DNA of 12,136 nt from an uncultured Acetobacteraceae bacterium (lineage in GTDB: Bacteria; Pseudomonadota; Alphaproteobacteria; Acetobacterales; Acetobacteraceae). The number at the start of each line of letters is the position of its first letter. Position 1 is the first letter of the stretch. This document shows, piece after piece, positions 5,137 through 11,278 of this stretch. A program made the translations under genes and the position numbers. The stretch covers positions 1 to 12,136 of the forward strand of contig CAIMEK010000833.1 of assembly GCA_903839965.1 (NCBI GenBank), given 5' to 3'. A model generated the notes under the pieces. It did no database searches. It saw nothing but the letters and a program-made list of their open reading frames with translations, and had not been told where the DNA came from.

Positions 5137-6660
5137 ATGAATCGCCTCGTCGTCGTGTCCAATCGGGTGCCGGCGCCTTCCGCCGGCAGCCAGGCGGGCG
5201 GGCTGGCCGTCGCGCTGGACGGTTTGATGGAGAAGCATGGCGGGCTGTGGTTCGGCTGGAGCGGGGCCGTGATGCCGGACGGCGCGACCGGGCGGGCCGC
5301 CATGGTCGAGCGCGGCGGCGCGGTGGATTACGCCACCATCGACCTGACCCAGGAAGAGCACGACCGCTATTACAACGCGTTCTCCAACGGCGTGCTGTGG
5401 CCGCTGCTGCACACCATGCCGGAACTCATGCAGTACGACCGGCGCGATGCGCGGGTGTACCGCGAAGTGAACGCGCGGATGGCCGCCGCCCTGCAGCCGT
5501 TGCTGCGTGCGGGCGACCTGATCTGGGTGCACGACTACCACCTGATGCCGCTGGCCGCCGCCCTGCGCGCGCGCGGCGTGCGCAACCCGATCGGCTTTTT
5601 CCTGCATATCCCGTTCTGCGCGCCGGACGTGCTGGCGGCGGCGCCGGAGATGACCGAACTGGTGCGCGAAATGCTGGCGGCCGACCTGATCGGCTTCCAG
5701 ACCGACAACGACGCGGCCAACTTCGCCGCCTCGGCGCAAATGCTGGCGGGCGCGGTGCGCGGGCCGGGCAATTCGCTGTTCTTCGGCGGCCGGCGGGTGC
5801 GGCTGGGCGTGTTCCCGGTGGAAATCGAGGCGCGCGGGTTCGCCCGCACCGCGCTGGAAATGACCGCCTCGCCCGCGGTGCGGCGGTTGCGGAGCAGCCT
5901 GGACGGGCAGCGCCTGATCCTGGGCGTGGAGCGCCTGGACCCGACCAAGGGGCTGCTGCAGCGCCTGGCCGGGCTGCGCCGCCTGCTGGAGAAGCGGCAG
6001 GACTGGTGCGGCCACGTGACCATGCTGCAGATCGCCGCCATGTCGCGCAAAGGCGTGGACAGCTATCGCGCGCTGCGCGCGGCGCTGGACCGCGAGGCCG
6101 GCGCGCTGAACGCCGACCTGGGCGAGCCGTACTGGCAGCCGTTGCGGCTGGTGGCGCACGCGGTCGATCGCGCCGTGGTGGCCGGCACCATGCGGCTGGC
6201 GCGCGTCGGGCTGGTGACGCCGTTGCGCGACGGCATGAACCTGGTCGCCAAGGAATTCGTCGCCGCCCAGGACCCGGCCGATCCGGGCGTGCTGGTGCTG
6301 TCGCGCTTCGCCGGCGCGGCGCGCCAGTTGGAGGCAGCGCTGCTGGTCAATCCGCATGACCCGGACGCCATGGCGGACGCGCTGGATACCGGGCTGCGCA
6401 TGGGGCTGGAGGAGCGGCAGGCACGCTGGCGGGCGTTGTGGGCGGCGATTCAGCACCGCTCGCCGTTGGTGTGGGGCCGGTCGTTCGTGGCGGCGCTGCT
6501 GCGGGCGGCGGCGGTGCATACGGTCGAGCCGGTGCTGGCGGTGCCGCCGGCGCTGGAACTGCCGCGCGCCACGCCGCGGCGGCCGATGGAGCGGGTCGGG
6601 GCGGAGATCGAGGCCGCCACGCTTGCCGCCATGGTCAAGCCGGGGCGGGTGCTCAACTAG
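5137..6660 (+). CDS. otsA: Alpha,alpha-trehalose-6-phosphate synthase (GT20)
   Basis: OtsA transfers glucose from a nucleotide sugar, usually UDP-glucose, to glucose-6-phosphate to make trehalose-6-phosphate, a cytosolic step in osmotic and stress protection. The 507-residue product begins LVVVSNRVPAP with the expected Arg (R10) and donor-loop Gly-Gly (21-22). It continues with SNGVLWPLLH, WVHDYHLMPLA (130-140), GFFLHIPF and LIGFQTDND. R266 and K271 (ERLDPTKG, 265-272) and D365 and E373 (DGMN ... KEF) correspond to E. coli R262, K267, D361 and E369, a constant offset of four. GGAGG lies four bases before the ATG at 5137. The C-terminal tail is about 30 residues longer than in E. coli OtsA. 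The phosphatase gene otsB, often adjacent, is absent here. A glucosylglycerol-phosphate synthase cannot be excluded but is less likely. Confidence 0.93.
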   Translation: MNRLVVVSNRVPAPSAGSQAGGLAVALDGLMEKHGGLWFGWSGAVMPDGATGRAAMVERGGAVDYATIDLTQEEHDRYYNAFSNGVLWPLLHTMPELMQYDRRDARVYREVNARMAAALQPLLRAGDLIWVHDYHLMPLAAALRARGVRNPIGFFLHIPFCAPDVLAAAPEMTELVREMLAADLIGFQTDNDAANFAASAQMLAGAVRGPGNSLFFGGRRVRLGVFPVEIEARGFARTALEMTASPAVRRLRSSLDGQRLILGVERLDPTKGLLQRLAGLRRLLEKRQDWCGHVTMLQIAAMSRKGVDSYRALRAALDREAGALNADLGEPYWQPLRLVAHAVDRAVVAGTMRLARVGLVTPLRDGMNLVAKEFVAAQDPADPGVLVLSRFAGAARQLEAALLVNPHDPDAMADALDTGLRMGLEERQARWRALWAAIQHRSPLVWGRSFVAALLRAAAVHTVEPVLAVPPALELPRATPRRPMERVGAEIEAATLAAMVKPGRVLN

Positions 6661-6758
6661 GCTCCTTGCGACGGCGGATGGCGTTGCACTTATCCGTCCT
6701 ACCCGGTTGCATCTCCTCCCGTTAGCATCGGCGGCTGCAGAATATTGGGAGCGCCGCG

Positions 6759-7649
6759 ATGAAGCTGGGATTTGTCGGGCTTGGCCAGATGGGCAAGCCG
6801 ATGGCCGTCAACCTCCTCAAGAGCGGGGCGGCGCTGACCGTCAGCGACCTCGACGAGCGCTGGTTCGCCGAGTTCCGCGCCAAGGGCGCCGGGGCCACCA
6901 CCAACAGCGCCGACCTGGCGGATGCCGACGTTATTTTCCTCAGCCTGCCCGGCTCGGCCGCAGTGCAGGCGGTGCTGACGGGCGAGAACGGGCTGCTGCC
7001 CGGGCTGCGGCAGGGCCAACTGGTCGTCGACCTCAGCACCATCACCTGGTCGGCGACCGTGGAGATCGCGCGGGCGCTGGATGCGCGTGGCGTCATGTTC
7101 CTGGACGCCCCGGTCTCCGGCATGGAAGCGCGCGCCGTCGACGGCACGCTGACCGTGATGTGCGGCGGGGCGGAGGAGGCGCTCGAACGCGCCCGGCCGC
7201 TGCTCGACCTGATCGGCAACAAGATCCTCTACATGGGGCCGGCCGGCAGTGGGCAACTGACCAAGCTGATCAACCAGCTGCTGTTCGACATCAACGCGGC
7301 GGCGCTGGGCGAAGTGCTGCCGATGGCGGTGAAGATGGGACTCGACCCGGAGCTGGTGGGCCAGGTGGTCAACAGCGGCACCGGACGCAGCTACGCCTCG
7401 GAGTTCTTCATCCAGCGCATCCTGCGCGGTCATTTCGCCGACGGCTACCCGATGCAGCACGCCTACAAGGACCTGGTCAGCGGCGCCGAGTTGTCGGCCA
7501 ATTTGTGCATTCCGATGCCGGTGCTGGCGGCGGCGACCGCGACCTACCAGACGGCGCTGCTGCGCGGCCACGGGGCCAAGGACAAGGGCGCGATGGTGCG
7601 GGTTTTCGAGGAGCTGCTGGGCGTGCAGGTGCGCAGCCCGGTGGGCTGA
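6759..7649 (+). CDS. NAD(P)-dependent beta-hydroxyacid dehydrogenase (3-hydroxyisobutyrate dehydrogenase family)
   Basis: A 296-residue cytosolic oxidoreductase of the family containing 3-hydroxyisobutyrate dehydrogenase, tartronate semialdehyde reductase (GarR/GlxR) and related enzymes. It has the dinucleotide fold GFVGLGQMGKPMA with GLGQMG at 7-12, the substrate signature FLDAPVSGMEARAVDGTL with S120 and G121, and the catalytic lysine K169 in GSGQLTKLINQ with N172. Length is typical. The residues after strand beta-2 read VSDLDE; the acidic side chains there hint at NAD rather than NADP, but this is inference. GGGAG lies seven bases before the ATG. It starts 98 bases after otsA on the same strand; read-through is possible, though the functions are not obviously linked. 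Exact substrate unknown. Confidence 0.92.
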   Translation: MKLGFVGLGQMGKPMAVNLLKSGAALTVSDLDERWFAEFRAKGAGATTNSADLADADVIFLSLPGSAAVQAVLTGENGLLPGLRQGQLVVDLSTITWSATVEIARALDARGVMFLDAPVSGMEARAVDGTLTVMCGGAEEALERARPLLDLIGNKILYMGPAGSGQLTKLINQLLFDINAAALGEVLPMAVKMGLDPELVGQVVNSGTGRSYASEFFIQRILRGHFADGYPMQHAYKDLVSGAELSANLCIPMPVLAAATATYQTALLRGHGAKDKGAMVRVFEELLGVQVRSPVG

Positions 7650-7684
7650 GCGGTCCCTGCGCGGTCCTGCGGCAGGTGGCGGCG

Positions 7685-7924
7685 TCAGCGGCCGCTGTCG
7701 GAAGCCACGCCGGCGCCCATGGTGAGGCGGCCGTTCAGCCGCATGGTCATGCTGCCGGGAGACAGCGGCTGTTTGGCGCCTGGCGTCGGGGTCGCGGTGG
7801 TTGGCGCGGTGGGGACGGCGGGCTGGGGGAGCGGCGCGGGGACGAAAGCGTCCGGGGGCGGCGTCTGCGCGAGGGCTGGCGCTGCGACAAGCAAGAGGGC
7901 TGCGAGGAAAGCGGCAAGTTGCAT
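7685..7924 (-). CDS. Small exported Pro-rich protein, possibly the remnant of a porin-like gene
   Basis: The 79-residue product starts with a signal peptide (MQLAAFLAALLLVAAPALA, cleavage probably after ALA or AQ at residues 17-20), followed by a Pro/Thr/Ala-rich linker (about 21-50) and a final stretch MTMRLNGRLTMGAGVASDSG that ends abruptly at TGA. The ATG at 7924 has GGAG eight bases upstream and an extended -10 promoter close by; an in-frame GTG at 7933 sits directly on that ribosome site and is less likely. From memory, the last stretch resembles the beginning of the beta-barrel of large outer-membrane porin-like proteins in Acetobacteraceae, so this may be a truncated 5' fragment. A genuine small periplasmic protein is the alternative. 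Nothing barrel-like follows the stop. Confidence 0.65.
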   Translation of the reverse strand: MQLAAFLAALLLVAAPALAQTPPPDAFVPAPLPQPAVPTAPTTATPTPGAKQPLSPGSMTMRLNGRLTMGAGVASDSGR

Positions 7925-7947
7925 GTGAGGCACTCCGAAAGCGACGG

Positions 7948-7956
7948 ATTATAGCA
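7948..7956 (-). promoter_or_regulatory. Extended -10 promoter (TGCTATAAT) of the small exported protein gene
   Basis: Read on the minus strand, the sequence is TGCTATAAT: a perfect -10 hexamer (7953 down to 7948) with the extended TGn element. No good -35 is seen at 16-18 bases (about TCGAGC), as is common for extended -10 promoters. A start near 7941 gives a leader of about 17 bases before the ATG at 7924. Confidence 0.6.
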
Positions 7957-7982
7957 CGGGTGGAGGGCTGGCTCGACCCCTG

Positions 7983-8014
7983 CCCCCGGCCCCACCTACA
8001 CGACGGCCAGGGGG
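7983..8014 (-). terminator. GC-rich hairpin at the 3' end of the MOSC gene
   Basis: CCCCCGGCC (7983-7991) and GGCCAGGGGG (8005-8014) form a stem with one bulge and a 13-base loop that contains the MOSC stop codon. It lies at the end of the CurA-MOSC unit, just before the promoter of the next gene. There is no T-run, so termination is uncertain. Confidence 0.25.
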
Positions 8015-8541
8015 TGGTGCGGGGGAGCGGGGTAGTCGATGGCGACCGGGTCCCCTGCCCGCACCTCTCCGCCGGCCAGGACGACGGCCATGACACCGGC
8101 CTTGCGCACCAACGCGCCCCGGGCGTCGCGGCCCAGCAAGGCTTGCATGAGGCCGGGCTGGAAGTCGTTGATCTGCCGGCACGGGTTGCGCAGGCCCGTT
8201 ACCTCCACCACCGCCGCAGCGCCGAACCGCAGGCGGGTGCCGGCGGGCAAGGCGAGCAGGTCGATGCCCGATGTGGTAACGTTCTCGCCCAACTGGCCGG
8301 GGGCGACCGCGGTGCCGGCGGCGCGCAGCTCCTCGAACAACTCCGCGTGGATCACATGCACCTGGCGCAGGTTCGGCCGGGTCGGGTCCTGCGCCACCCG
8401 CGAACGGTGCTGCACCGTCGCCCCGAGATGCGCGTCGCCCTCGACGCCGAGGCCGGCAACCAGGCGGATCGAGGGACAGGTCGGCTTGGAGAAGGCGTGT
8501 CCGCCGTCGCGGGCCACGGCGACGACGCGGGCGGCGGACAT
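7996..8541 (-). CDS. MOSC-domain protein
   Basis: The MOSC fold (as in molybdenum cofactor sulfurase C-terminal domains) is proposed to handle sulfur or molybdenum cofactor through a conserved Cys. The 181-residue product shows GVEGDAHLG (32-40), PGQLGENVTTSGIDL (81-95) and TGLRNPCRQI with the conserved C121, all typical of stand-alone MOSC proteins. No signal peptide or membrane segment is seen, so it is cytosolic. The ATG at 8541 lies two bases after the TAA of the CurA-type reductase (TAACCATG), and AAGGA sits 12 bases upstream inside that gene, suggesting translational coupling. Pairing with an NADPH reductase suggests a detoxification or redox role, but the physiological substrate of this group is unclear. 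Confidence 0.9.
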   Translation of the reverse strand: MSAARVVAVARDGGHAFSKPTCPSIRLVAGLGVEGDAHLGATVQHRSRVAQDPTRPNLRQVHVIHAELFEELRAAGTAVAPGQLGENVTTSGIDLLALPAGTRLRFGAAAVVEVTGLRNPCRQINDFQPGLMQALLGRDARGALVRKAGVMAVVLAGGEVRAGDPVAIDYPAPPHHPLAVV

Positions 8542-8543
8542 GG

Positions 8544-9566
8544 TTAGGCCGTTTCCTTGCCGACACGCACCAGCATCTTGCCGAAATTGCCGCCGCGCAG
8601 CACCTCGCGCAGCGCTTCCGGCGCGCTCTCCAGCCCGTCGACGATGGTTTCGCGATGGCGCAGCGAACCGTCGCGCACCCAGGGGGCGGCCAACGCGCGC
8701 CACTCGGCGAAGCGCTCGGGCTTGTCGGAGACGATCAGGCCCTCGATGCGCACCCGCTTGCCCACCACGAAGCCCAGGTTCGGGCCGGGCGGGAACTCGG
8801 CCTTGTTGTACTGGGAGACCATGCCGCACATAACCACACGGGCGTGCGCGTTGAGCTGGCGGAACACCGCCTCCTGCACGGCACCGCCGACATTCTCGAA
8901 ATAGACGTCGATGCCGTTCGGGCAGGCCTCGCGCAGCGCCTCGACCAGGCCGGACAGCCGATGGTCCACGCAGTCGTCGAAGCCAAGGGTTTCCTGCACC
9001 CACAGGCACTTGTCCGGCCCGCCGGCGACGCCGACCACGCGGCAGCCGGCCCGCTTGGCAAGCTGCCCGGCCACCGACCCGACGGCGCCGGAGGCGGCCG
9101 AAACCACCACCGTCTCGCCCGTCTTGGGCTGGCCGATGTCCAGCATGGCGGAATAGGCGGTGGTGCCCGGCATGCCGAGCACGCCGAGCCAGGCGCCCAG
9201 CGGCCCGGCACGGCGGTCCACCTTGACCAGCGCGGCGGCATTCGAAACGATGTGGCTCTGCCAGCCCCGCGCGCCCACCGCGATGTCGCCGGGCACGAAG
9301 GACGGGTCGGAACTGGCCAGCACCTCGCCGACGGTCTCGCCGGTCATCACCCCGCCGATCGCCACCGGGGGTGCGTAGGAAGGCCGGTCGGCGACCCGCC
9401 CGCGCATGTAGGGATCGATCGACAGGAAAATGGTGCGGGTCAGCACCTGGCCTTCCCCGAGCGCGGGAATGGGCTCGTCGACCATGGCGAAATCGTCGCG
9501 GCGCGGCTCGCCGTCGGGGCGGCGACGCAGCACCAGAGAGCGACGCATACCGTAAGGGTCGGACAT
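8544..9566 (-). CDS. NADPH-dependent medium-chain oxidoreductase, CurA / prostaglandin reductase type
   Basis: A 340-residue zinc-independent medium-chain reductase of the group with E. coli CurA, leukotriene B4 dehydrogenases and plant double-bond reductases, which saturate alpha,beta-unsaturated ketones and aldehydes. The signature LSIDPYMRGRV is at 48-58, the dinucleotide motif AASGAVGSVAGQLAK at 157-171, and the lysine that usually contacts the NADPH 2'-phosphate is K186 in AGGPDKC. FENVGG and GMVSQYN (around 224-263) are also typical. No Zn-binding cysteine pattern is seen. The ATG at 9566 has GGAGG nine bases upstream; a second ATG at 9548 is less favoured. It is the first gene of a two-gene unit with the MOSC gene, 139 bases downstream of the Pht5-like gene on the same strand. 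Natural substrate unknown. Confidence 0.92.
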   Translation of the reverse strand: MSDPYGMRRSLVLRRRPDGEPRRDDFAMVDEPIPALGEGQVLTRTIFLSIDPYMRGRVADRPSYAPPVAIGGVMTGETVGEVLASSDPSFVPGDIAVGARGWQSHIVSNAAALVKVDRRAGPLGAWLGVLGMPGTTAYSAMLDIGQPKTGETVVVSAASGAVGSVAGQLAKRAGCRVVGVAGGPDKCLWVQETLGFDDCVDHRLSGLVEALREACPNGIDVYFENVGGAVQEAVFRQLNAHARVVMCGMVSQYNKAEFPPGPNLGFVVGKRVRIEGLIVSDKPERFAEWRALAAPWVRDGSLRHRETIVDGLESAPEALREVLRGGNFGKMLVRVGKETA

Positions 9567-9603
9567 GTCAGGCAGCCTCCGCTTGCAATACCAGCCGGCC
9601 GGA

Positions 9604-9653
9604 CGGTGGCCACCGGCACAGCCGCCTTCCGCCCGTGTCGCGCCAGGGCGACA
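9604..9653. repeat. Two inverted repeats upstream of the CurA-type reductase
   Basis: CGGTGGCCACCG (9604-9615) is a perfect 12-base palindrome. TGTCGC (9636-9641), a 6-base spacer and GCGACA (9648-9653) form a second inverted repeat. Both lie in the 139-base gap ahead of the reductase. They could be operators, or the second could be the end of the upstream transcript; no T-run follows. Confidence 0.3.
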
Positions 9654-9705
9654 GGTTCGCGCAATTCCCGCGGATTGCCAACATCGAGCGGATGGCGCGG
9701 CGGGG

Positions 9706-10683
9706 TCAGCCCTGCAGCACCTCGGCGAAATATTCGTCCACGCCGACGCGGCGGGCGGTGAGGCCGGAGCGGTGCGCCTCCTCGGCGAATGCCTCGATCT
9801 CGTGGCGGGTGCGATGCAGGCCGGTGCCGAAGAAGTCCGCGCCCATCAGCGCCTCGACATCATCCATCTCGGCGGCCAGCCAGGGCGTGCCGTAGGGGAA
9901 ATGCCGCAACGACGCATTGAAGGCTTCATCGCAGCGCACGAAGGCGTCGATCAGCGATTGCGCCACGAAGCGATTCTTCTCGAACAAAGCGCGGCGGATG
10001 ATGACCAGATGCTGCGGCGGCCAGCACTTGCTCGCCCGGTAGTAGGCCTGCTCGGCGGCGCGATAGTCGGGGATCAGGCGCACGATGGGGCCGGCACCCG
10101 CTGCATACTTCAGCGGCAGCGGCGGGCTCAGCATGGCGTCGATGTCGCCGGCGATCAGCAGGTCCGATAACGGCCGCCCATCCGGCGCCGCTTCCACACC
10201 GGGCGGCAAGGCCGGCGCGGCCCCGGTGCTCCAGGCGCTGTCAACATTGCCGATCACCCACCGCATCGACGCCGGGTCGAGCCCGGCCTGGCGCAGGAAA
10301 TGACGGTACCAGACCGATCCGCTGGCGGTGTAGCTGTAACTGCCGACACGCTTGCCGGCGAGATCGGCCACACTCCGCACCGAACTGCCTTGGCGCACAT
10401 AGATGTCGCGGGCACCGAAGTTGCGCATCGGATAGATCGGCAACCCGACCATCGAACGGTCGCCCTTGTCGATCCGATAAAGATGCTGCGCGACCGAACT
10501 TTCGCCGCCCTGTGCGTCCGGGTCATGCTGGGCCCGGCGCAACATCTCGGCACGGCTGGGCCAGGACCCGGCATCGCTGGTGACGATGCGCAGAGCAATG
10601 CCCTCGGGCTTCACCGCACCGGTGATCAGCGGCATCAGCCGCGCGTAATCGCCGATGGTCAGCGTTACCTTGATGTCGGCCAT
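9706..10683 (-). CDS. Pht5-like / NMT1-like solute-binding-fold protein (4,5-dihydroxyphthalate decarboxylase family)
   Basis: A 325-residue protein with the periplasmic-binding-protein type II fold. The start IKVTLTIGDYARLMPLITG, the VKPEGIAL segment (24-31), YPMRNFGARDIYV (84-96) and VADLAGKRVGSYSYTASG (105-122) follow the pattern of proteins annotated as 4,5-dihydroxyphthalate decarboxylase (Pht5) and of ABC-transporter NMT1/THI5-like binding proteins. There is no N-terminal signal peptide, so if this start is right the protein is cytosolic, which favours an enzyme-like or sensing role over transport. The ATG at 10683 has GGGAGG seven bases upstream; an in-frame ATG further upstream adds only low-complexity residues. 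No ABC permease or ATPase gene is near. Activity cannot be assigned, as many family members are not decarboxylases. Confidence 0.82.
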   Translation of the reverse strand: MADIKVTLTIGDYARLMPLITGAVKPEGIALRIVTSDAGSWPSRAEMLRRAQHDPDAQGGESSVAQHLYRIDKGDRSMVGLPIYPMRNFGARDIYVRQGSSVRSVADLAGKRVGSYSYTASGSVWYRHFLRQAGLDPASMRWVIGNVDSAWSTGAAPALPPGVEAAPDGRPLSDLLIAGDIDAMLSPPLPLKYAAGAGPIVRLIPDYRAAEQAYYRASKCWPPQHLVIIRRALFEKNRFVAQSLIDAFVRCDEAFNASLRHFPYGTPWLAAEMDDVEALMGADFFGTGLHRTRHEIEAFAEEAHRSGLTARRVGVDEYFAEVLQG

Positions 10684-10801
10684 GGTGGACCCTCCCGATG
10701 CCGCGGGGACGGTGCGCCTGGCGGGGAGGCGAGGCAAGGCCGGCGGCCGAAGGCGGGCGTCAGCGTATGCGGTTTGTGGCGGAGTTTTAATATTGTGGCA
10801 A

Positions 10802-10820
10802 ATTGAATATAATGTTCAAT
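10802..10820 (+). promoter_or_regulatory. TATAAT flanked by an inverted repeat, candidate regulated promoter
   Basis: ATTGAA and TTCAAT flank a 7-base centre that contains a perfect TATAAT. A repressor bound to the repeat would cover the -10. No convincing -35 is found 16-18 bases upstream (TTTTAA-like), so direction and activity are uncertain. Confidence 0.3.
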
Positions 10821-10891
10821 AATGACAAGAAAAAGCTGCCCAGGGACATGATTTGTACTCACTATGAGGTGAACGGCCAAGAGTACCAGCT

Positions 10892-10905
10892 TTGATCTAG
10901 ATCAA
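10892..10905. promoter_or_regulatory. Perfect FNR/FixK-type box
   Basis: TTGATCTAGATCAA is a complete match to the FNR/Anr/FixK consensus TTGAT-N4-ATCAA and a perfect 14-base palindrome. If centred at -41.5 of a class II promoter, the + strand start would be near 10940, and TCAAAT (10929-10934) sits where a -10 is expected. The likely target is the 84-residue protein gene; the Pht5-like gene on the other side starts about 215 bases away. No FNR-family gene is in the window. Confidence 0.6.
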
Positions 10906-11014
10906 GGTTGGCGGTGCTCGCGAAAGCGTCAAATGGGGTGGGGAAGTTTCGCGCCACTGGAACATCGAGGGGCGCCGTACCACTCAGGCGACCGGGTATC
11001 GCCGCCGTGGCGGC

Positions 11015-11269
11015 ATGCAAACGGGGGTTGATGTGCGACACGAAGCACCTTGGAGAGTACAGCCGAACGGCTTCTATATGAGGCAGTTCGGCAACATCCG
11101 GTTGTTGGTCGAAGAGGTCGGCACGAAATATCGGGTGCTGGTGACACGCAGTACGGATGAACTACGGCCTGAAGAAATTGTGTATGCCGGCAGTGCGCCG
11201 AACGCAGCCGACGCCCTGACGATGGCGGAGAGCGTGGGCGAGCGCGCCTACATCCAGGTCGCCGCGTAA
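11015..11269 (+). CDS. Hypothetical small protein (84 residues)
   Basis: I do not recognise this protein. The predicted product is soluble, has no signal peptide or membrane segment and no cysteine or metal motif. Its middle and end (MRQFGNIRLLVEEVGTKYRV at 22-41, ending ESVGERAYIQVAA) alternate hydrophobic and charged residues like a compact alpha/beta fold, unlike the Arg/Pro-rich translations of non-coding frames here, so it is probably real. Start choice is uncertain: ATG 11015 has a weak ribosome site, GTG 11033 has GGGGG five bases upstream, and ATG 11078 would leave only the best-looking part. It lies downstream of the perfect FNR-type box, suggesting oxygen-responsive expression, and ends nine bases before the stop of the convergent copper ATPase gene. 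Confidence 0.6.
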   Translation: MQTGVDVRHEAPWRVQPNGFYMRQFGNIRLLVEEVGTKYRVLVTRSTDELRPEEIVYAGSAPNAADALTMAESVGERAYIQVAA

Positions 11270-11278
11270 TTCATCGCC

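Larger units (their letters stand above)
10684..11014. other. Intergenic region with an AT-rich island
   Basis: The first 100 bases are GC-rich; then 10785-10835 is only about one-fifth G+C, in sharp contrast to the rest of the window. The island carries ATTGAA (10802-10807), TATAAT (10808-10813) and TTCAAT (10815-10820): an inverted repeat enclosing a consensus -10. Two tiny overlapping frames follow on the + strand, 10822-10851 (9 codons) and 10848-10895 (15 codons), sharing ATGA; the second has AGGGA just ahead of it and ends inside the FNR-type box. From 10906 to 11014 I see only the promoter-like stretch described separately. Confidence 0.5.

Noticed and set aside
4331..5140. 269-codon + strand frame filling the gap before otsA
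   Set aside because: Begins opposite the amidohydrolase start, has no ribosome site and no family resemblance as a whole; only a short inner stretch looks protein-like.
5017..6519. Long minus-strand open frame (500 codons) opposite otsA
   Set aside because: His/Arg/Gln/Pro-rich low-complexity translation opposite a gene with all catalytic residues conserved.
7719..7928. 69-codon + strand frame antisense to the small exported protein
   Set aside because: Gly/Ala-rich shadow; the minus strand has the signal peptide, ribosome site and extended -10 promoter.
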